A program made the position numbers and the translations under genes. Below are positions 26,301-41,300 of a stretch of 64,000 bases of DNA, piece after piece. The stretch spans positions 142,954,700 to 143,018,699 of the forward strand of contig OY720633.1 of the NCBI GenBank assembly GCA_963169105.1, read 5' to 3'. The DNA is from Ceriagrion tenellum (taxonomy: Eukaryota; Arthropoda; Insecta; Odonata; Coenagrionidae). A model generated the notes under the pieces. That model was not told the origin of the DNA and did no database searches. It worked only from the letters and a program-made list of their open reading frames with translations. Within the stretch, counting starts at the first letter, position 1. Each line of letters begins with the position of its first letter.

Positions 26301-29300
26301 CAGTATGAGCTGGGCAGTAGGAATACATAACTGTATTTTAGCAATGGTACTCCAGGGAAAGTTCTGGATTAAATAAGGTACTAAATGAAAAAAACTGAAT
26401 CTCCAAAACGAGTTAAATTTTTAGTTACCATCATATAATTATTTTTCAATGTTTTAATCGTTCCAGGGAAGAATGCTAATTATGTATACTGCCTTATGTC
26501 TGATTTTGTGGCCTAAAAGTGAGAATCCCTAAAAGGGAAATATTCACCAGAGGTGGCAGCCTCCAGTTTTGGGAAGTAGCATTATGCAGTGTTATGATGT
26601 CTGATTAGGAAATTGAAGTGTATGTTCTCTAATTGGGTGCTAAAATTAAGACCTGCTGGAATAACACTCACACAAATCCATTGAAAGTTTGAAAAGCAGA
26701 AAAATTTTACTCTATCATTAGTTCCTAATAATGAAAAAACAATTTAAATATGGCTTCCTGCACAAGTTACCATAGAAGACTGAAATGCTAAAACCCATTA
26801 CATATTCAATCCCTACTCAAAAGATAACTCACATATATCCTTCTGTGGTTGACTTTTCCAAAATCTTTTCCAAAACATCTTTATTTAAGCTGAGATCAAC
26901 TATTTTTCTCATTATGCCGATTGAAAATGGATATTTAGCAGTCTTCCTTCCAGGAAATTTAATATGTTCATTTTCCTCACTCATGGAGTGACTTTTCTTT
27001 TGCGGTTTGGATGCCTTGGGGTGGTGCTTTGGTGTATCTGGAAAATAAAGGAGCAATGGTATTCAGATATTAACAACTTTTATTTCTCAAATGAATTTCA
27101 TTCATTAAAATAATTAATATCACTAGTGGACTATGCATTGTGCCATTAAAACATAGAAATATTAAGAGCTATTTCATTCTGAGGATACAGTTGGGATGGG
27201 AATGATTAGTCCGAAACTCTATCAACACTAACGAATGATTCCATAATTACAAGGCAAGACTAAATGAACTGACCTCTAACAAAGGGGCTAAATGTTTAAA
27301 AATACTTATTGATGAATTCCTTAGCATTGTCCATGACATGCCCGGCAAATTTAAGCAATTTTTTCCCCGAGTTTTCCAGGTTTAACAGGTAAATTACTGC
27401 ATTTTCCATGATCTTATTGACTTTATTCTTAACACTTTTTAATTGACTCTTTTATAAGCATCTGCATATTTTGTCCATAAGAGAAACACCAACATTTCTG
27501 GCGCCTATGCTGAGTTACATAAAAGAGGAATAAAGATACATAGAGTCAGAAGTACTTTTTATTTCTACCTACAAATAAACAAAAAAGGATACCTGACAGT
27601 GAAATTGAGTCAGATAATAAAACTCGTCAAAAAGGATACTGAAAATCAAATTGAGCAAGGTACAATTTTAACATAAGAATCTAGAAAAAGACTAGTAGGG
27701 TAAAGAAATTTAATCAAATTATTCAAGGGTTTGATTTTTTTTTCAATAATTGTTTTTCTATTTCAATCTAAGCTACAACTTAACTGGTAGTTTTATGAAC
27801 TATTTTTTTTAAGCTTGTGGACTTTTTGCAAGACCTCCCTCATATTTTCATTCTATCTTGAGGCCTTCTTCGCTTACCTCTTCTCTACTACAGCTTTACT
27901 GAACTTAGCATGAGCATTTTGAAAGCTGTGAATTGATTGCTTTTCAATACAAACATATCTAACAACACCCAGTACCTTTATTGCATCATGAACAATAGGA
28001 AGGGCAGCCTGAGACACTTTGGTTATGTTATCACAAGAAAAGAGGAATGATCTAAGAAACCTTTCAAAACTGGCACTGCCATGGAAGAGATTACACTTAC
28101 AGTCAAATAAATCCCTTAAATTTTTTGGCCACTTTTATCTCCAAATCATTCATCCAACAGTAGTCCAGATGATCATAATATCCATTGAATTCAACATACA
28201 TGTTCTTCACTGACTGAATCTCCAAAATATTCTTGAATTCTATATTAATAGCATCAGCCACATGGCTGTAAATGCAGTTTAATTTAGTGAGACGAATGCT
28301 GAGCCAAAATAGCTCTTTACAACAATAGTGTCAATTGTCACTATTGGATACTACTGGATAAAAGCATGTAATACCCTTCCTGAAGGAAGAGGCCAGGGGC
28401 AATTAATCAAAAAATTTTTTTGGCATGTTCTTCATAAATGTTCGTAATTCATTATAACATACTAAGATAACCTTCTTCAACCCCACATTTGACCCATAGC
28501 TTTCATAGTCAAACGCAAGGAATTGGACGGTAGCATATTAGCAAACTGTACTCAAAAACCCTCTTCAAAGAGGGAGTGTGCTATAGTCCAATAATTTTTC
28601 TAGGGATATTCAAACAATAGGGATTTTCAATTGGAGTGAAGTTCAACACTGATTTAAAAATGTAGTTTTGATTGAGTTCAAGTTGAGCTTGAGAATTAAT
28701 GCTATATTTCATGTTTTTCAGGGAAAATAAAATCATTCAACCCTTTGTTTAATTCGAGATTCATTTCCTAATTTTCATCAATTCAACAAATAGAACAACT
28801 TGATTTTGATAGAAAACTTTCGCTAATCTGAACAAATGGCTTCATTTGAGAAAGAAACAATAAAAATAAGAATAAATTTGACATATTTTTCAAAAGTAAA
28901 CTGACTTCCACTTTTCTAGGTCTTATGAAATCAATGCAGTATGCTCCAATGAGAAAACTATCTTCCACTATAGTTTTTTAGTAGTGCACAATAACAATAA
29001 ATGCAAAAAAATTGCTTAAGGAGAAACACAATTGTTTTACGTTACATAAATGAAATAAAAAGTATTTCCCAAAAAATGTTGCAGAAGGAAAGACACAGGA
29101 GTAAAAAACTTAGAAAAGAGACCAGATATCACTGTCCAAATAGTGGAGTTCTCTCTGCCTAACTCCTTGTTTTGGGATTTATTACACAGCAACAAAATGT
29201 TTGAGAACCTCCTCCTTAACATATTCATAGTTCATAGTTTGTATTTCACATTCATAATTTGTACTTCATCAGCATAAAGTTTTTTCGGTATTTTTTCTCG

Positions 29301-32300
29301 TAAAAATAAAACAATTTAATTTCTAAAAAGCAAAATTTATGTCTACATGATTAGTAGTGCATAAATATTAGTAAAATTCAATTAATTTCATTGTTAAAAA
29401 ATTATTTAAAAAAGGTTTTCGAGTGTTATCATTTGCACATGATAGTTATACATGAATGAATGACAATAATCTTAAATAAAAAATTGTGATGCTTTTTTTA
29501 GACCACGCACCCAAAATTAATGCATCAGGGAAGCAGTTAAATGAGAAAATTAGTTGAAAATTTTTCTTACCTGTAGTTGGAAGAACAGCACAATCCACAG
29601 CTAAATCATTATCAAAAGTATTGTGGGGCACTGGAATAAAAAATAAATTATGACAGCAGGTTTAGTAATACAAAAGCAAATATGCTTGGTGGTTTCAAAC
29701 CTTGAATATTTATAAAAAAGTACCTTAGATGGACACTGAAAAAACTATATCCATTAAAACTATTTTCCTCAATACAAATATATTGGAAATACCCAATTAG
29801 ATGGTAAGCTTAGATTAGGTCCCAGAACAAGAAATGCAAGGCAAGTATACCAACCAATACTGTACTTCAAATTTTTGCAAGAACAAATTTGAAAAGGAAA
29901 TTATGAACCATAAAGCATTAATCATATTTCTCTCTTACCACAATAGTCAATTTAAAAATGTCAGAGTTTAGCAAGAATATAGATAACTTTAAAAGACATC
30001 ATTTAGGATTGCCATTCAAAACAAAATAGGAATTCAACATTTTGAGTTCATATAAGACATGTTAGCATCTCCAAGTTCCTAAAATTATCAAAGAAGCTCT
30101 TTAAATTGCTAATTGTCATAACTCATGTGACACCCACCATCTACATGAGTTAAGCACATCACTCATGATTTGCATTTAGAAACACTCAGTGAGTCAAATT
30201 TTAAATTTCTACATTTTTCAAAATTCATTACTAGTTTCATCCACAACAAACGAAGAAAGAAATTAAATAGTCTAACAAGCAGATAACATTTAAAATCTTC
30301 ACTTACTTCTACTGATGTAGGCCCTCACATCATCCATGGCTAATCCATGTTCAAGGCTATCTAGACCCTCTAAATAAAAAAAATAAAGATATATCAGTCC
30401 ATAAAATATGCATATGATCACTAAAAAAGTTGTAAGTTTTTCATTAGCCAAGTGAATCAACATTAAGACCCAATTGGAATAAATTCTTGACTCAGTTTTT
30501 GTGATACTTCAACGTTAATTCATATAGTGAAATGAATGTTTCTTGGGCATTCCAGATTTCTTCAAGTAAATATGTACTTCTGGCTATGACAAATAGACTA
30601 GAATGCCTGTATGACAGATTGCTAACAAGATAAATCTAAATGGAAGAAACCTCAGAAGGCCAGAGTTAATGAGACCTATAGAGGTTCCACAAAGTGAAGC
30701 CTGAATTTATTAGTTATATCTCAGAAGGCCTTCCGCTTCTCTTAATTATCTAAATTCACTTCATACACAACTTGACCAACTACACAAAATAGCAGCATTA
30801 TTGTTTGTAGGAGAGCACAGTTTCATTCCAAAACCACAGAAATCATGAATATCAATGCATCATGTCAGCGCCAAATTGATTTCATATGCATGTTTCTGGT
30901 ATTAAAGTTCCTGCAATATCAACCGGGCAAAACTAAAAACAAATCAAACAACTCCTACAATTATGCATATGGGAAAAAAAACACATTGTCTCTTGCACAT
31001 TATCATGAAATAAAAGAGGATTCCTCAGTGACAAAAATAAATGGGCTGGTTGCAACATTTGTAAGCATTAATTGCAACAAGAAGTAACATGAAAAAATAA
31101 CAATCTGAAAATGAAGTTTGTCTACTGTCATTTTTTTATTGTGGGTTCTAGAGTGTTAGCTTTCATCACAAATGAGCTATTATTTAATAATAATAACACA
31201 AGAATAAAACAAATATTTAATAATAATAATGCAAAAAGTAAATGCAATTATTTGCACTGATGCAATCCTAGTTTAATTATACATTAGGCTATGTAAGAAA
31301 AGTTTCTTTTACTATCTACAATTTCTATGGGGGTAATATCCTAGCAATTGACGTCTTCTCTAGGAACAGCTAACATTAAAAGTTTATGACAGGACGATTA
31401 TTGTTTGATGGTGATGAAATTTAATAAAATAAAATGCACATATATATTTGAGGTGTAGTAGTCGAGTTACAAACCTTTTCAATGGCCCTATGAAAAGTTC
31501 ATAGGATTTTTTTTAAGTAAGCCTTTTCTCAGCCCAGGTAAGTGGTACAAAAAGAAACTTGGGCTTATTTGAAGCTTTCATTTGTGGTATTCAGAAACCA
31601 TAACCATAGGTAATGCTTAGTAAGATACAAATTTTTTCAAGAGAAATATCAAATTGGGATTGTGAGTGAGCTGGAACAGAAAAATAGTGAGCCTTCAAAA
31701 TAGACGTAGTGGTGGTAGTGCATTTAATGTTGCCACCTCCATGTAGTAGCAGTTCATGTACATCTACATACTACCCCGCAAACTGCCACATGGACATGTG
31801 GCAGGGGGTGGTAGGCCATGTAAAGATGTAAGTTTCTGGCAGGTGAAATGGTGATATGTAATATGGGAGTGTATTTAGAGGAGTTCAGATTTTATAATGG
31901 TCGCTTACTTTGTGCAGAAAGAACAAATTTTTGTACCTATCTGTTTGGCAGTCTCTCTCTCTCTCTTATTTTATTGCATCTGTCAGACCTAGAAATGTAG
32001 TGAGGTGTCATGATAATATTCCCTGTCGTTCTGAAACTTGCCAGTTCTGAATTTCTCAAGCAGCCTAAGCCTAGTGTGCAGCCTCAGAGTCTCTAGGGGA
32101 TCCCATCTTAATCCCTCTTAAAGTTGTGAAACACTGTATTTTCGTTCATAGCAGTTTTTAATGAAGCGTGCTAATTTTCTTAGCATTTTATTAATTTTTT
32201 TGGTCAAATCTTTATGACCAGGGTCCCAAATACTCACAACATATTCGTGGTGTGGGCTAACCAGAGCAAAGTAGCATCTCTCTTTCACTTTTTCATCCGA

Positions 32301-35300
32301 GGACTTTCTAATTATACGCTTAACAAAACCCAGTTTCTTTAATGCTGTGCCACTTATGCTTTGTATGTATGTCCCGCACAATATATCTGAAGTGGTAATT
32401 CCAAGATATTTTAATGTATTTGAAGACTTACTTCACCCACAGTATAGGTATGGCATTTTTGTGATGACTTTCGCAGGAAGTGAACTGTGGTGCATTTACT
32501 AACGTGTAATTCTAACCCCCAATCCTGGCACCACGAATGAAGATCAGATGACAGAACTTCAAAGTCCGCTTATTTCAAGGTAGATAATTGTATCGTCTGC
32601 AAATAATCTAAATTTACTGCTAACTCGAGAACTTAGGTCATTAATATAAATAATGAATAAAAGATGGCCAATCACGCTTCCTTGAGGAATACCGGATGTG
32701 ACTTTCAACCATATCAGAGCTAATACAGTCAATAACTACTTTTTGTTTACAAACACTGAAAAATTCCCTTATCCAATTCACTATTTTTTTTATTAACTCC
32801 ATATAATTGCAATTTAAAAACGAGTTTTTTTGGGAAGAACCTTGTCGAATGCCTTCTTGAAATCAAGGAATATCGTGTCGATCTGATTATTAGATTCACC
32901 TGATTTTAGGATATCATGAAGGGAGAGCACAAGCTGTGTTTTGCAGGACCTGCTCTTGCGGAAGCCATGCTGACTGCTGTGTACAATGTTACGATTATCC
33001 AGGGATAATATTGCTAACGACAATGTGTTCAAGGATTTTGCATAAAAGTGATGTTAATGTTATAGGCCAATAATTTCCTGGGTCCCTTCTATTTCCTTTA
33101 TTAAATATCGGTGTGACATTGGCTATTTTCCAGTCTTGGGGCATCTTGCCTTCGGATAATGATTTGCTGAATATAATTTCTAAGAATGTTGCAATCTGTG
33201 GAGCTAACTCCTTGAGCATGCGTGCAGGTATTCCTTCTGGACTTGGGGACTTGTTACTTTTAATCGAATGCAGTTGTTAAATATTCCATCATGCTGAATT
33301 GATAATCTGCAATCGGCTCGTTAACGTCCGGCATGTCTAAATTCTGTATTGTGTCATCCTTAGTGAATACACTTTCGAAGTAGTGGTTTAATAAGTTGGC
33401 TTTAACGATGCTGTTGGTGACCACTTTGATGTTTGTATCCAATAAAGACTCTACCGTCGAAGATTTGTCCTTGAGCTCTCTCACGTAAGACCAGAATAAC
33501 TTGGGGTTTTCATCCAGCAATTCGCTTAGAATTTTTTTCTTGAAGTTTCATAAACTAGAGTGCATGATTGTCTTCATTTTTGAGCATTAGGCAATGTAAA
33601 TTTCTCTTGCCGCAAGTTCCATTGTTTTGTTACCTGACTTAATAGAATTTTTATACGTGTAGGTTGTGAAATTGCCTTTGTTTCCTGAGCTCTCGTCTTG
33701 CTTCGTGCTTGTACCAAGGAGGTTCTTTACCCTCCCATATAAATTGTGTGGAGAATACTCATCGATTCCTTTACGTAGTATTTCCAAAAATATATCTCCA
33801 TGATACTTTGGTGCTCTCGTCCTTCATTGTAGCTATGAATTTTGTGAGAAGCTTCTAGCATCTCTCCAAATTTTATGTGATCGCATTTTTCAAATGAGTA
33901 GACTTACATTTACATTTTACAGTGGACTCTACTGTTATTTTTAAAGTCATAAAAATTACTTTATGATCACTTATGCCTCAGAGGATATCGATGTGTTAAA
34001 TCACTGTAGGGTGACTATCAGCTAAAAGATCTAATGCTTTATTACCCCTCATAGGTTCATTTACAACTTGTGTAAGAGAGTGGTGTGCAAGTGTATTAAG
34101 GCCTCTCTAATATCAAGCTTCCTTGAACTTGTTTCAATGCTATTGGTTTTCCAATTTATAGCTGGGAGGTTGAAGTCTCCACCGATAATTATCACGCTTT
34201 TGTTATCTCTTGAGGTAAAGGATGATAGCTGAGTATCTAATTTGTACAAAACGTCTATTTTGGAATCCGGTGGTCTGTAAAATGAACATAATGTATATTT
34301 CTATTGTTTTGTAGCTTAACAGTACAGCAAACCCTCTCTATTTCATTGTCTTCTAATTTGTGTTCGGTACTATTCAAATACGATTTAACTGCTAAAAATA
34401 CTCCGTCGTCAGTCCTATCTGGTGTATCTTGTCAATAGATTTAATTAGGGATGGTCGGATCGGATCTGCGGATCCAAAGATCTGCAGATCTTTACATGGG
34501 ATGATATACTGATATCGGATCCAAATACTACAGTAAATCAGATATGCATCAGAGAGTTTTAAGCGATTGAAGTGCCGGCTGTCGTCGGCTATCGGCGGCT
34601 TTCTGCCCAACAAATAGAATGCTGTTGATGTACTTCATTCAACAACCCGCTTTTGCTGAATTTAAATCAAATTCACCCTTCATTATCCATCTCATTATTC
34701 TCAAGAATCAAATCTCAAGATGTGGTATGACAACAGTCATTGCATAAACGTGACAACGATCAAGGATTAGTATTATTTTGGCATCGACATTGTCTTTATT
34801 TTAATATTTAAGTTTAACATTTTTAAACTTGATGTTTTTTTTATTTTCAATAAAGTCTCCAAGGCTTAAATTCTATTATCATTTGTGAATTGTATATACC
34901 CTTGAATACATCCAAGGATCCGAAAATAAGAACTGAGATACGGGATCCGAAATGAAGGATCCGGATCTGGATTTGGATCCGAAAAAAAACCTGGATCTGC
35001 CCATCCCTAGATTTAATATCCTGCCGGAAAAACTTCGCTATCACTTATATCCTCTGCAAGCCAGTTGCAAGCAAGTTGCTGCTAAAAATGAAATCATATT
35101 GTAATGCTGAATAGTAATAAATAATTAATCATATAATCTTAAATAAAATACAAGGACGAACCAAATTGAAACAATTAGATGATTCAGAGAATGTCACGTT
35201 ATCAATTCCTGGGCCGGATAAGAGTATAAAGAAGCCAAAAATTGAGTTATTTTTCACTATTGCCATGCAGAAAATATTTATGGCCATTTAAAAAATTGCC

Positions 35301-38300
35301 CTATACAGCATATCACAAAGCTAGATATGAAAAAGAACATTGGAAACCACTTGGCAATAACCCTCTTGGTTCATTTGTAATTAAAGCATAAACTCTAGTA
35401 TTCATAATAAAAAAATTGACAGTAATTACCCTGTTACAATGGGCAAATCACTGAAATACCCACTCTGCAGCTTACAGGGGCCTTTTTAAAGACCAATGTG
35501 AGTATAGGTATGACTTACCCCAACTGATATTATTTTCCAAAGCACTATCTTCTCCTATCAACTTTTCTATATCTGTTAGGCTATCCTGTCGGAAACTATG
35601 ATGTGGAATGTTACTACTACTAGGAACTACATTGTTTTCCATAGCATTATCTGGTAGCTGAAACTTTTCATGGTGAAAAGGTTGTCCTCCAACAATGGCA
35701 GTAGACAGATGAACTATATCTGTAAGAGAATTAATTCCATGATAAATGGATTAAAAGCATTCAGAGTCAATTAAATGTCCTAGGACGTAACTATGCGGCA
35801 TATAAAGAAAATTGTGGCATGTGGCAGAAAGTGTTTACTTGTAAATAGTCAAACTTTTTGGAAAAAACTTTGGGTCCTACTTTGTGTAAAAACTTTAGCT
35901 GGAAAAAATTTGTAAAATCTTTCTCAAACCACACAGCTTCAAACAGTGCAATGTACCAAATATTCTGATCTCCTAATCTGTTGAAATCATGCATTGAAGA
36001 AAGAATGTATGTATGTGGACTCTTCCTTTGCTCCCCGAGTCAATTATTATATCTTCAGTAGACATTCTTAACTTTTACCCAATGATTTACAAGTAATTTT
36101 AGCCAGTTTTTTGCATTTTGTAATTTGAATTGAAGAAGATGACATCTGGTAGTGATCTTTATAACAGAGGTTCAAAACAAAGTGGCACAATGAAGAGTAA
36201 AAAGCCTTTCCTCCAACCAGGAAGGAGAGGGGGGGCTTTCTTTTGTGCAGCATGCTTATTGCTCGCCCAGAAATGTATTGATGGGGTCGACAGGGTGTTG
36301 CTTCAACACATTGATTTTGGATAATAGAGGCTGAATTCACTTATTGAGTGAACTGAAGATAGTATTTGAGTCACTCAAAGAGTAAAATAAGTGACAATGA
36401 GTTATTTTTAACTGTATTTAGTGTGAAGATGTTTTGGAAGTGGATAAAAAGGGCTAAGATTGGTGAAGGTAGGGGAATGAATGCGGCATAGAACAAAAGT
36501 GGAGAGATCATGTGGGACGAGAGCAATATCAGGGACTGCTAGAGGGAGTATTTTGAAGAATTGTACAATAATATTGCAGGCGTTGAGGATGAGCCTAGTG
36601 AAGTCGCATGTGAGAATGTGATGATGGAAAAGGATATCAGTGAGAAGGAGGTCACAACAGCTGTGAGAATATTGAAAAATGGGAAGGCTGCAAGCATTGA
36701 TGGGATATCCAGTGAAATGTTGAAGTGTGGGTGTAAATTACTAATTTCTAGGCTGCGTGAACTATACAATTTATGCTTACAGGTTTCTGTTGTTCCAGTG
36801 GATTGGAAGAATGCTATCATCGTTCTGTTGTACAAAGGGAAGGGAGGAAAGGCCGAATGTAATAATTATTGGGCCATTAGTTTATTGAGTATCCCGGGAA
36901 AAGTGTTCAGTAAAATATTAATTGAAAGAGTGAGGAATATTACTTCTGACAGAATATGGAGAGTGCAGTGGTGTACAATGCCAGGGAGAGGATGTAGTGA
37001 CCAGCTTTTTGCACTTCAGCAAGTGATAGAATAATGTATGAGCGTCCGAAAGAAAGTGTACTGTGCGTTTGTCGATTTAGAGAAGGCATATGACAGAGTA
37101 AATAGAAAGAAGTTGTGGAAGGTTTTGAGAGACTATGGAGTGAATGGGCAGTTATTGAATGTTACGATGGCGATGTATGACAATAGTAAGGCAAGAGTAA
37201 GAGTTGACGGGGCTCTGAGTGATTGGCTTGTAATAAATCGGGGTGTAAAGCAAGGATGCATAATGTCTCCATGGCTGTTTAATGTATTTATGCATAAATG
37301 TGTTAGAGACGCATGTAGAGAAATTGACTGTGTTTTTATTGGAAATGTAAACATGCGAGTTCTTCTATATGTGGATGATGCTGTTTGATCTCAGACAGTC
37401 AACAGGGATTACAGAAGCTCCTAGATAAACTTTGTGAATCAACGGAGAGAATGGAATTGAAGGTAAATGCATGCAAGACTAAAGTAGTAGTTTTTGATAA
37501 GGAGAATGGAGAGAATAACTGTGTGATGAGGGCAAATGGTGAAGTAATTGAACAGGTGGATGATTTTGTGTACTTAGGTAAGATATACGCAAAAGATGGA
37601 AGAATAGATGAGGAGATAAAGAGACGTGCGAATGCTGGAAGGAAAGTGGTAGGTAGCATGTGGAGCATATCAAGAAATGAGTGCTTGGCTAAGGAAGCGA
37701 AAATTGCCATGTACAAAAGTGTACTTCTTCCCACTTTGCTATATGGTAGTGAAACATGGGTATGTCAGGGTAGACATAAGAGTAGACTAAAGGCCGTGGG
37801 TATGAGTTATCTGAGGAGTATTTGCGGCAAAAGTAGGATGGAAAGGGTCAGGAATGAGTGGGTCATGAATTAATGTGGGTTAGATGCTCCAGTAATGGAC
37901 GTGTATGAAAGGAGTTTGCCTCGTTGGTTTGGCCATGTTGAGAGAATGGATGAGAGTAGAATAACGAAACAGACATATCAGAGTAGAATGAATGGTGTGA
38001 GAGGTAGAGGTAGGCCGAGAAAGTTGTGGTTGAGGAAATTCTTAGGAGGAGGAATATTAGGAGTTTTAAAAACAGGAGGGCGAGTATGAAACAGTGTATG
38101 GGGGTAAATGAGGCAATAGAGGTTTGCAACGATAGGTCAGTATGAAGGAAATTATTGAAGCAGAGTTAGGTGTACAATTATGTATTAAAGAGTGAAACCT
38201 TTTGACTGTGCCTACCCCTGAAGGGAACGGCTTAATGGGTATGTATGCATGTATGTTTAGTCTGAAGATTATTTGTTCCGTTAATTTCAATGATTTTTGT

Positions 38301-41300
38301 GAGAAAAAAATTGAGACTTAGTAACACTATTAAAATGAAGTTAGCAACCAGAAACCTTGAGTTATTAGAAAGATATGAGGATTGAAATATGTTGATTTGT
38401 TTCCATAAAATCAGTAATTATTTATGTTTGTTTGGTATTCTGTTTCCATGGGAAATATTTCCTGTTTATAATAACTTTGAATAGAAATGCTCTGTTTCAG
38501 TAAGAGGTTTAAGTTGTTGGCCTCCTTAGCCGTACTCCTTTAAGATGCCGAGAGGAATATAAGCAATGCTCAAAGCTGACATCACTGTAATCCTACGTCA
38601 CAAACCATTTTCAATTTTACTATATGGTATCTAGATGATAGCAGTGTAATTGAACTTAGAGAGGATGGCCATTGAATAAAGAAATTACTTCGGATACCGC
38701 TAGAGAATTCTAAGAGGTGAAGTAAATCAAAAGAATCGGTGAACTTTGGATCATGATGAATTTATGAATTAATTAACCCTGCCTTAATCATATCTTCCTG
38801 GAATGACTTAATGAAAAATAAAGGCTGACACGTGCGATGCAAACCCCAGTAGCCAATGCTCTGTCTTCCCCATGTGAAGTCAATAACAAATCAGTTAAGA
38901 CTGTGGAAAGTTAACAGTTGATTTTTGAAAGCTGCCCAGGGAAATCATTTTCATAGTTCATACCTCTGGACACAAGTTTTTTTTGGACTAATAATGCAGA
39001 AGTTTGTGATGTATCATATGCCAAAGAGACGAAGTAGATCAAAGGCTTAATATTTTGGGGCTAATAGATATCTCCATTCGGCAAAAAGTATATTTTATCC
39101 CCAGTAACTTCCACCAAGAAACAAAACTTGAGTGAGGGATGCATTCTATGGTAGAGTGGATGGAAATCAGTTTAAAAGCATTATCACAGTAGAAAAATTG
39201 GGCATGGAGATATTTCAATCCTCATTTGAAGTAAATACTGTTTCTAAGAGGGACCTTTAAAGCTATTTATGATGAAAATACCAAATTTAAAATCAAAGAT
39301 TCATAACTTGTTGTCTTAACTAGGGATGTTAAACAAAGCAGAACAAAGTATATAGTTTACTTCAGGAGTGAAACTATAGGCTTTCCTATTGACTATAGTT
39401 TTGGTTCAGAATAAAACTTTACTTACAGCTTGATTTTAGTTTTTTTAACGGAATAAAAGTAGAACTTAGCAGGAAATATAATGTTCTGGAACCGTTCCTT
39501 CTTTTGAATAGTTTCAGTTCAAGTGAAGTGGTGGAAGGACTTTCGGTTCGCCCTCATGGTTCCCGGCCCAATCGTGACTTATCACAGGGAATTCTTGTTG
39601 TTACTCACACAGCAACAGTGCAAACAATGGGAATCCTTATGGTATACCTACAAAGTAGGCTTGGAAACAGTGCAACAATATAACTATAAGAATATCATGA
39701 CAGCAAACTTCTAACGCATCTCAACAATAGATGACTTACTAACCTCAACATAGGAAATTTCTAGAAACAATGTAAAATATAATACTTTCACTAGAAGTGT
39801 GCGAATATTTGAAATTTCGAATCGAATCGAATTGTTTTTTTTTTGCTCAACGAAAATTTCGAACCGAATCTTATGTATTTTGTTCAACGAAAATTTCGAA
39901 CAAATCGGCATCTGCAAAGCTTCAAATCAAATATAAATTAAAGTTACAGAAATTGTTTTAATTGCTCTTTTTTCTTTTTCACTATGCGTAGCTCGCATTA
40001 TTGGCGTTAAAGGCCATACGACCATTGGAGCATCAGTATAGTGGATATATTCATGATATTACATGTTCATGGGCGTAGTTTTGCTGTGCCGAGCATGATA
40101 ATTAAATTTTATTATCATCGTGTCGAGTATGAAATGCATGCTCCTTTGATACTTAAAACACGAGCGTTCTTACAGTACAAGGTTTGGTAAATTTGCACTT
40201 TACAGTCCCCAAGAAAAAATTTTTTTTGAACCCTAGAAATCCGTGTATTTCAATAAAATTTTTATGGAGGAAAATGCATACAAGCGGACATTTTTCCGTG
40301 AAAACAAGAAGTGACTAAAGTGCGGAAATACCGTTTGAACAGGTGTTTGAACATGGAAGGTGATGCTATCGACGGCCATATTGGCTATTTTCCAAAGATG
40401 GCGCAGCGATTGAGGGACTTTCACATATGACATATAAGGTGCATTCCAGTGAACGCTCCGCACGCTCCCGAACACATCCACTCCAAATGCTCCCAAACAG
40501 CATTCCACTGATGCCTCAGACGCTCCCAACTTGGATTCAGTGGAACGGTTTTGGAGCATTTGTAGCGAAGTGTCATGACCGCCGTTTGTTGTGGTAGCTC
40601 GAAAATAAGGAATCGTCTGCTATTGGCATCAAAATCTAGTTATTTTGTGATAAAGTCTAGTTTCCCTAGATGATAAATCATTCTGTACATAATCAGGTAT
40701 CATTGCTGGCACCTTGAATGTTATGACGGAGACTATGACTAATATTTTTATGATAAGGAGATAAAATCGGGAATGCACTGTATTCGACCTGACTATTGAA
40801 AATCAAGTTTATGCAAAGGAAGTAATAAGTTTGGACCTCTATTTATAACTTGTGACTACATCACTTTTAATAAATTAATGATGTTATTACCAAGCACTCT
40901 TATTCAAAGTCCCTATAGTTTGCTGGCAACATGATCTTTTTTATCAAAGGACCATACCCTCAATATGATTAGCTGCGAGGTGTTGTTGACAACCGCACCT
41001 AATGTTAGAGAATCCGCCTGAAATTTTGACTAATAATAATTGAGAAAATACTTCTTTATCATGTAGAAAGATTCAAGGAATGTAATCGGCCTGGAATAAT
41101 TTGACTTTCCCTCAGCCTGTTCATGAAGTACAGTAATTATGTACGAACCAAAACGTATGCATAGCATTCTTACACAGCACAGAATCTAAAAAAGGCTGAA
41201 AAGGTAACTTAATGCTTTATCACCACATCATAAAGCAATTACATTATTTAATTTTCATCCTCAATTGCTCCATCATTCGTTCATGTATTGACTCCTAATA

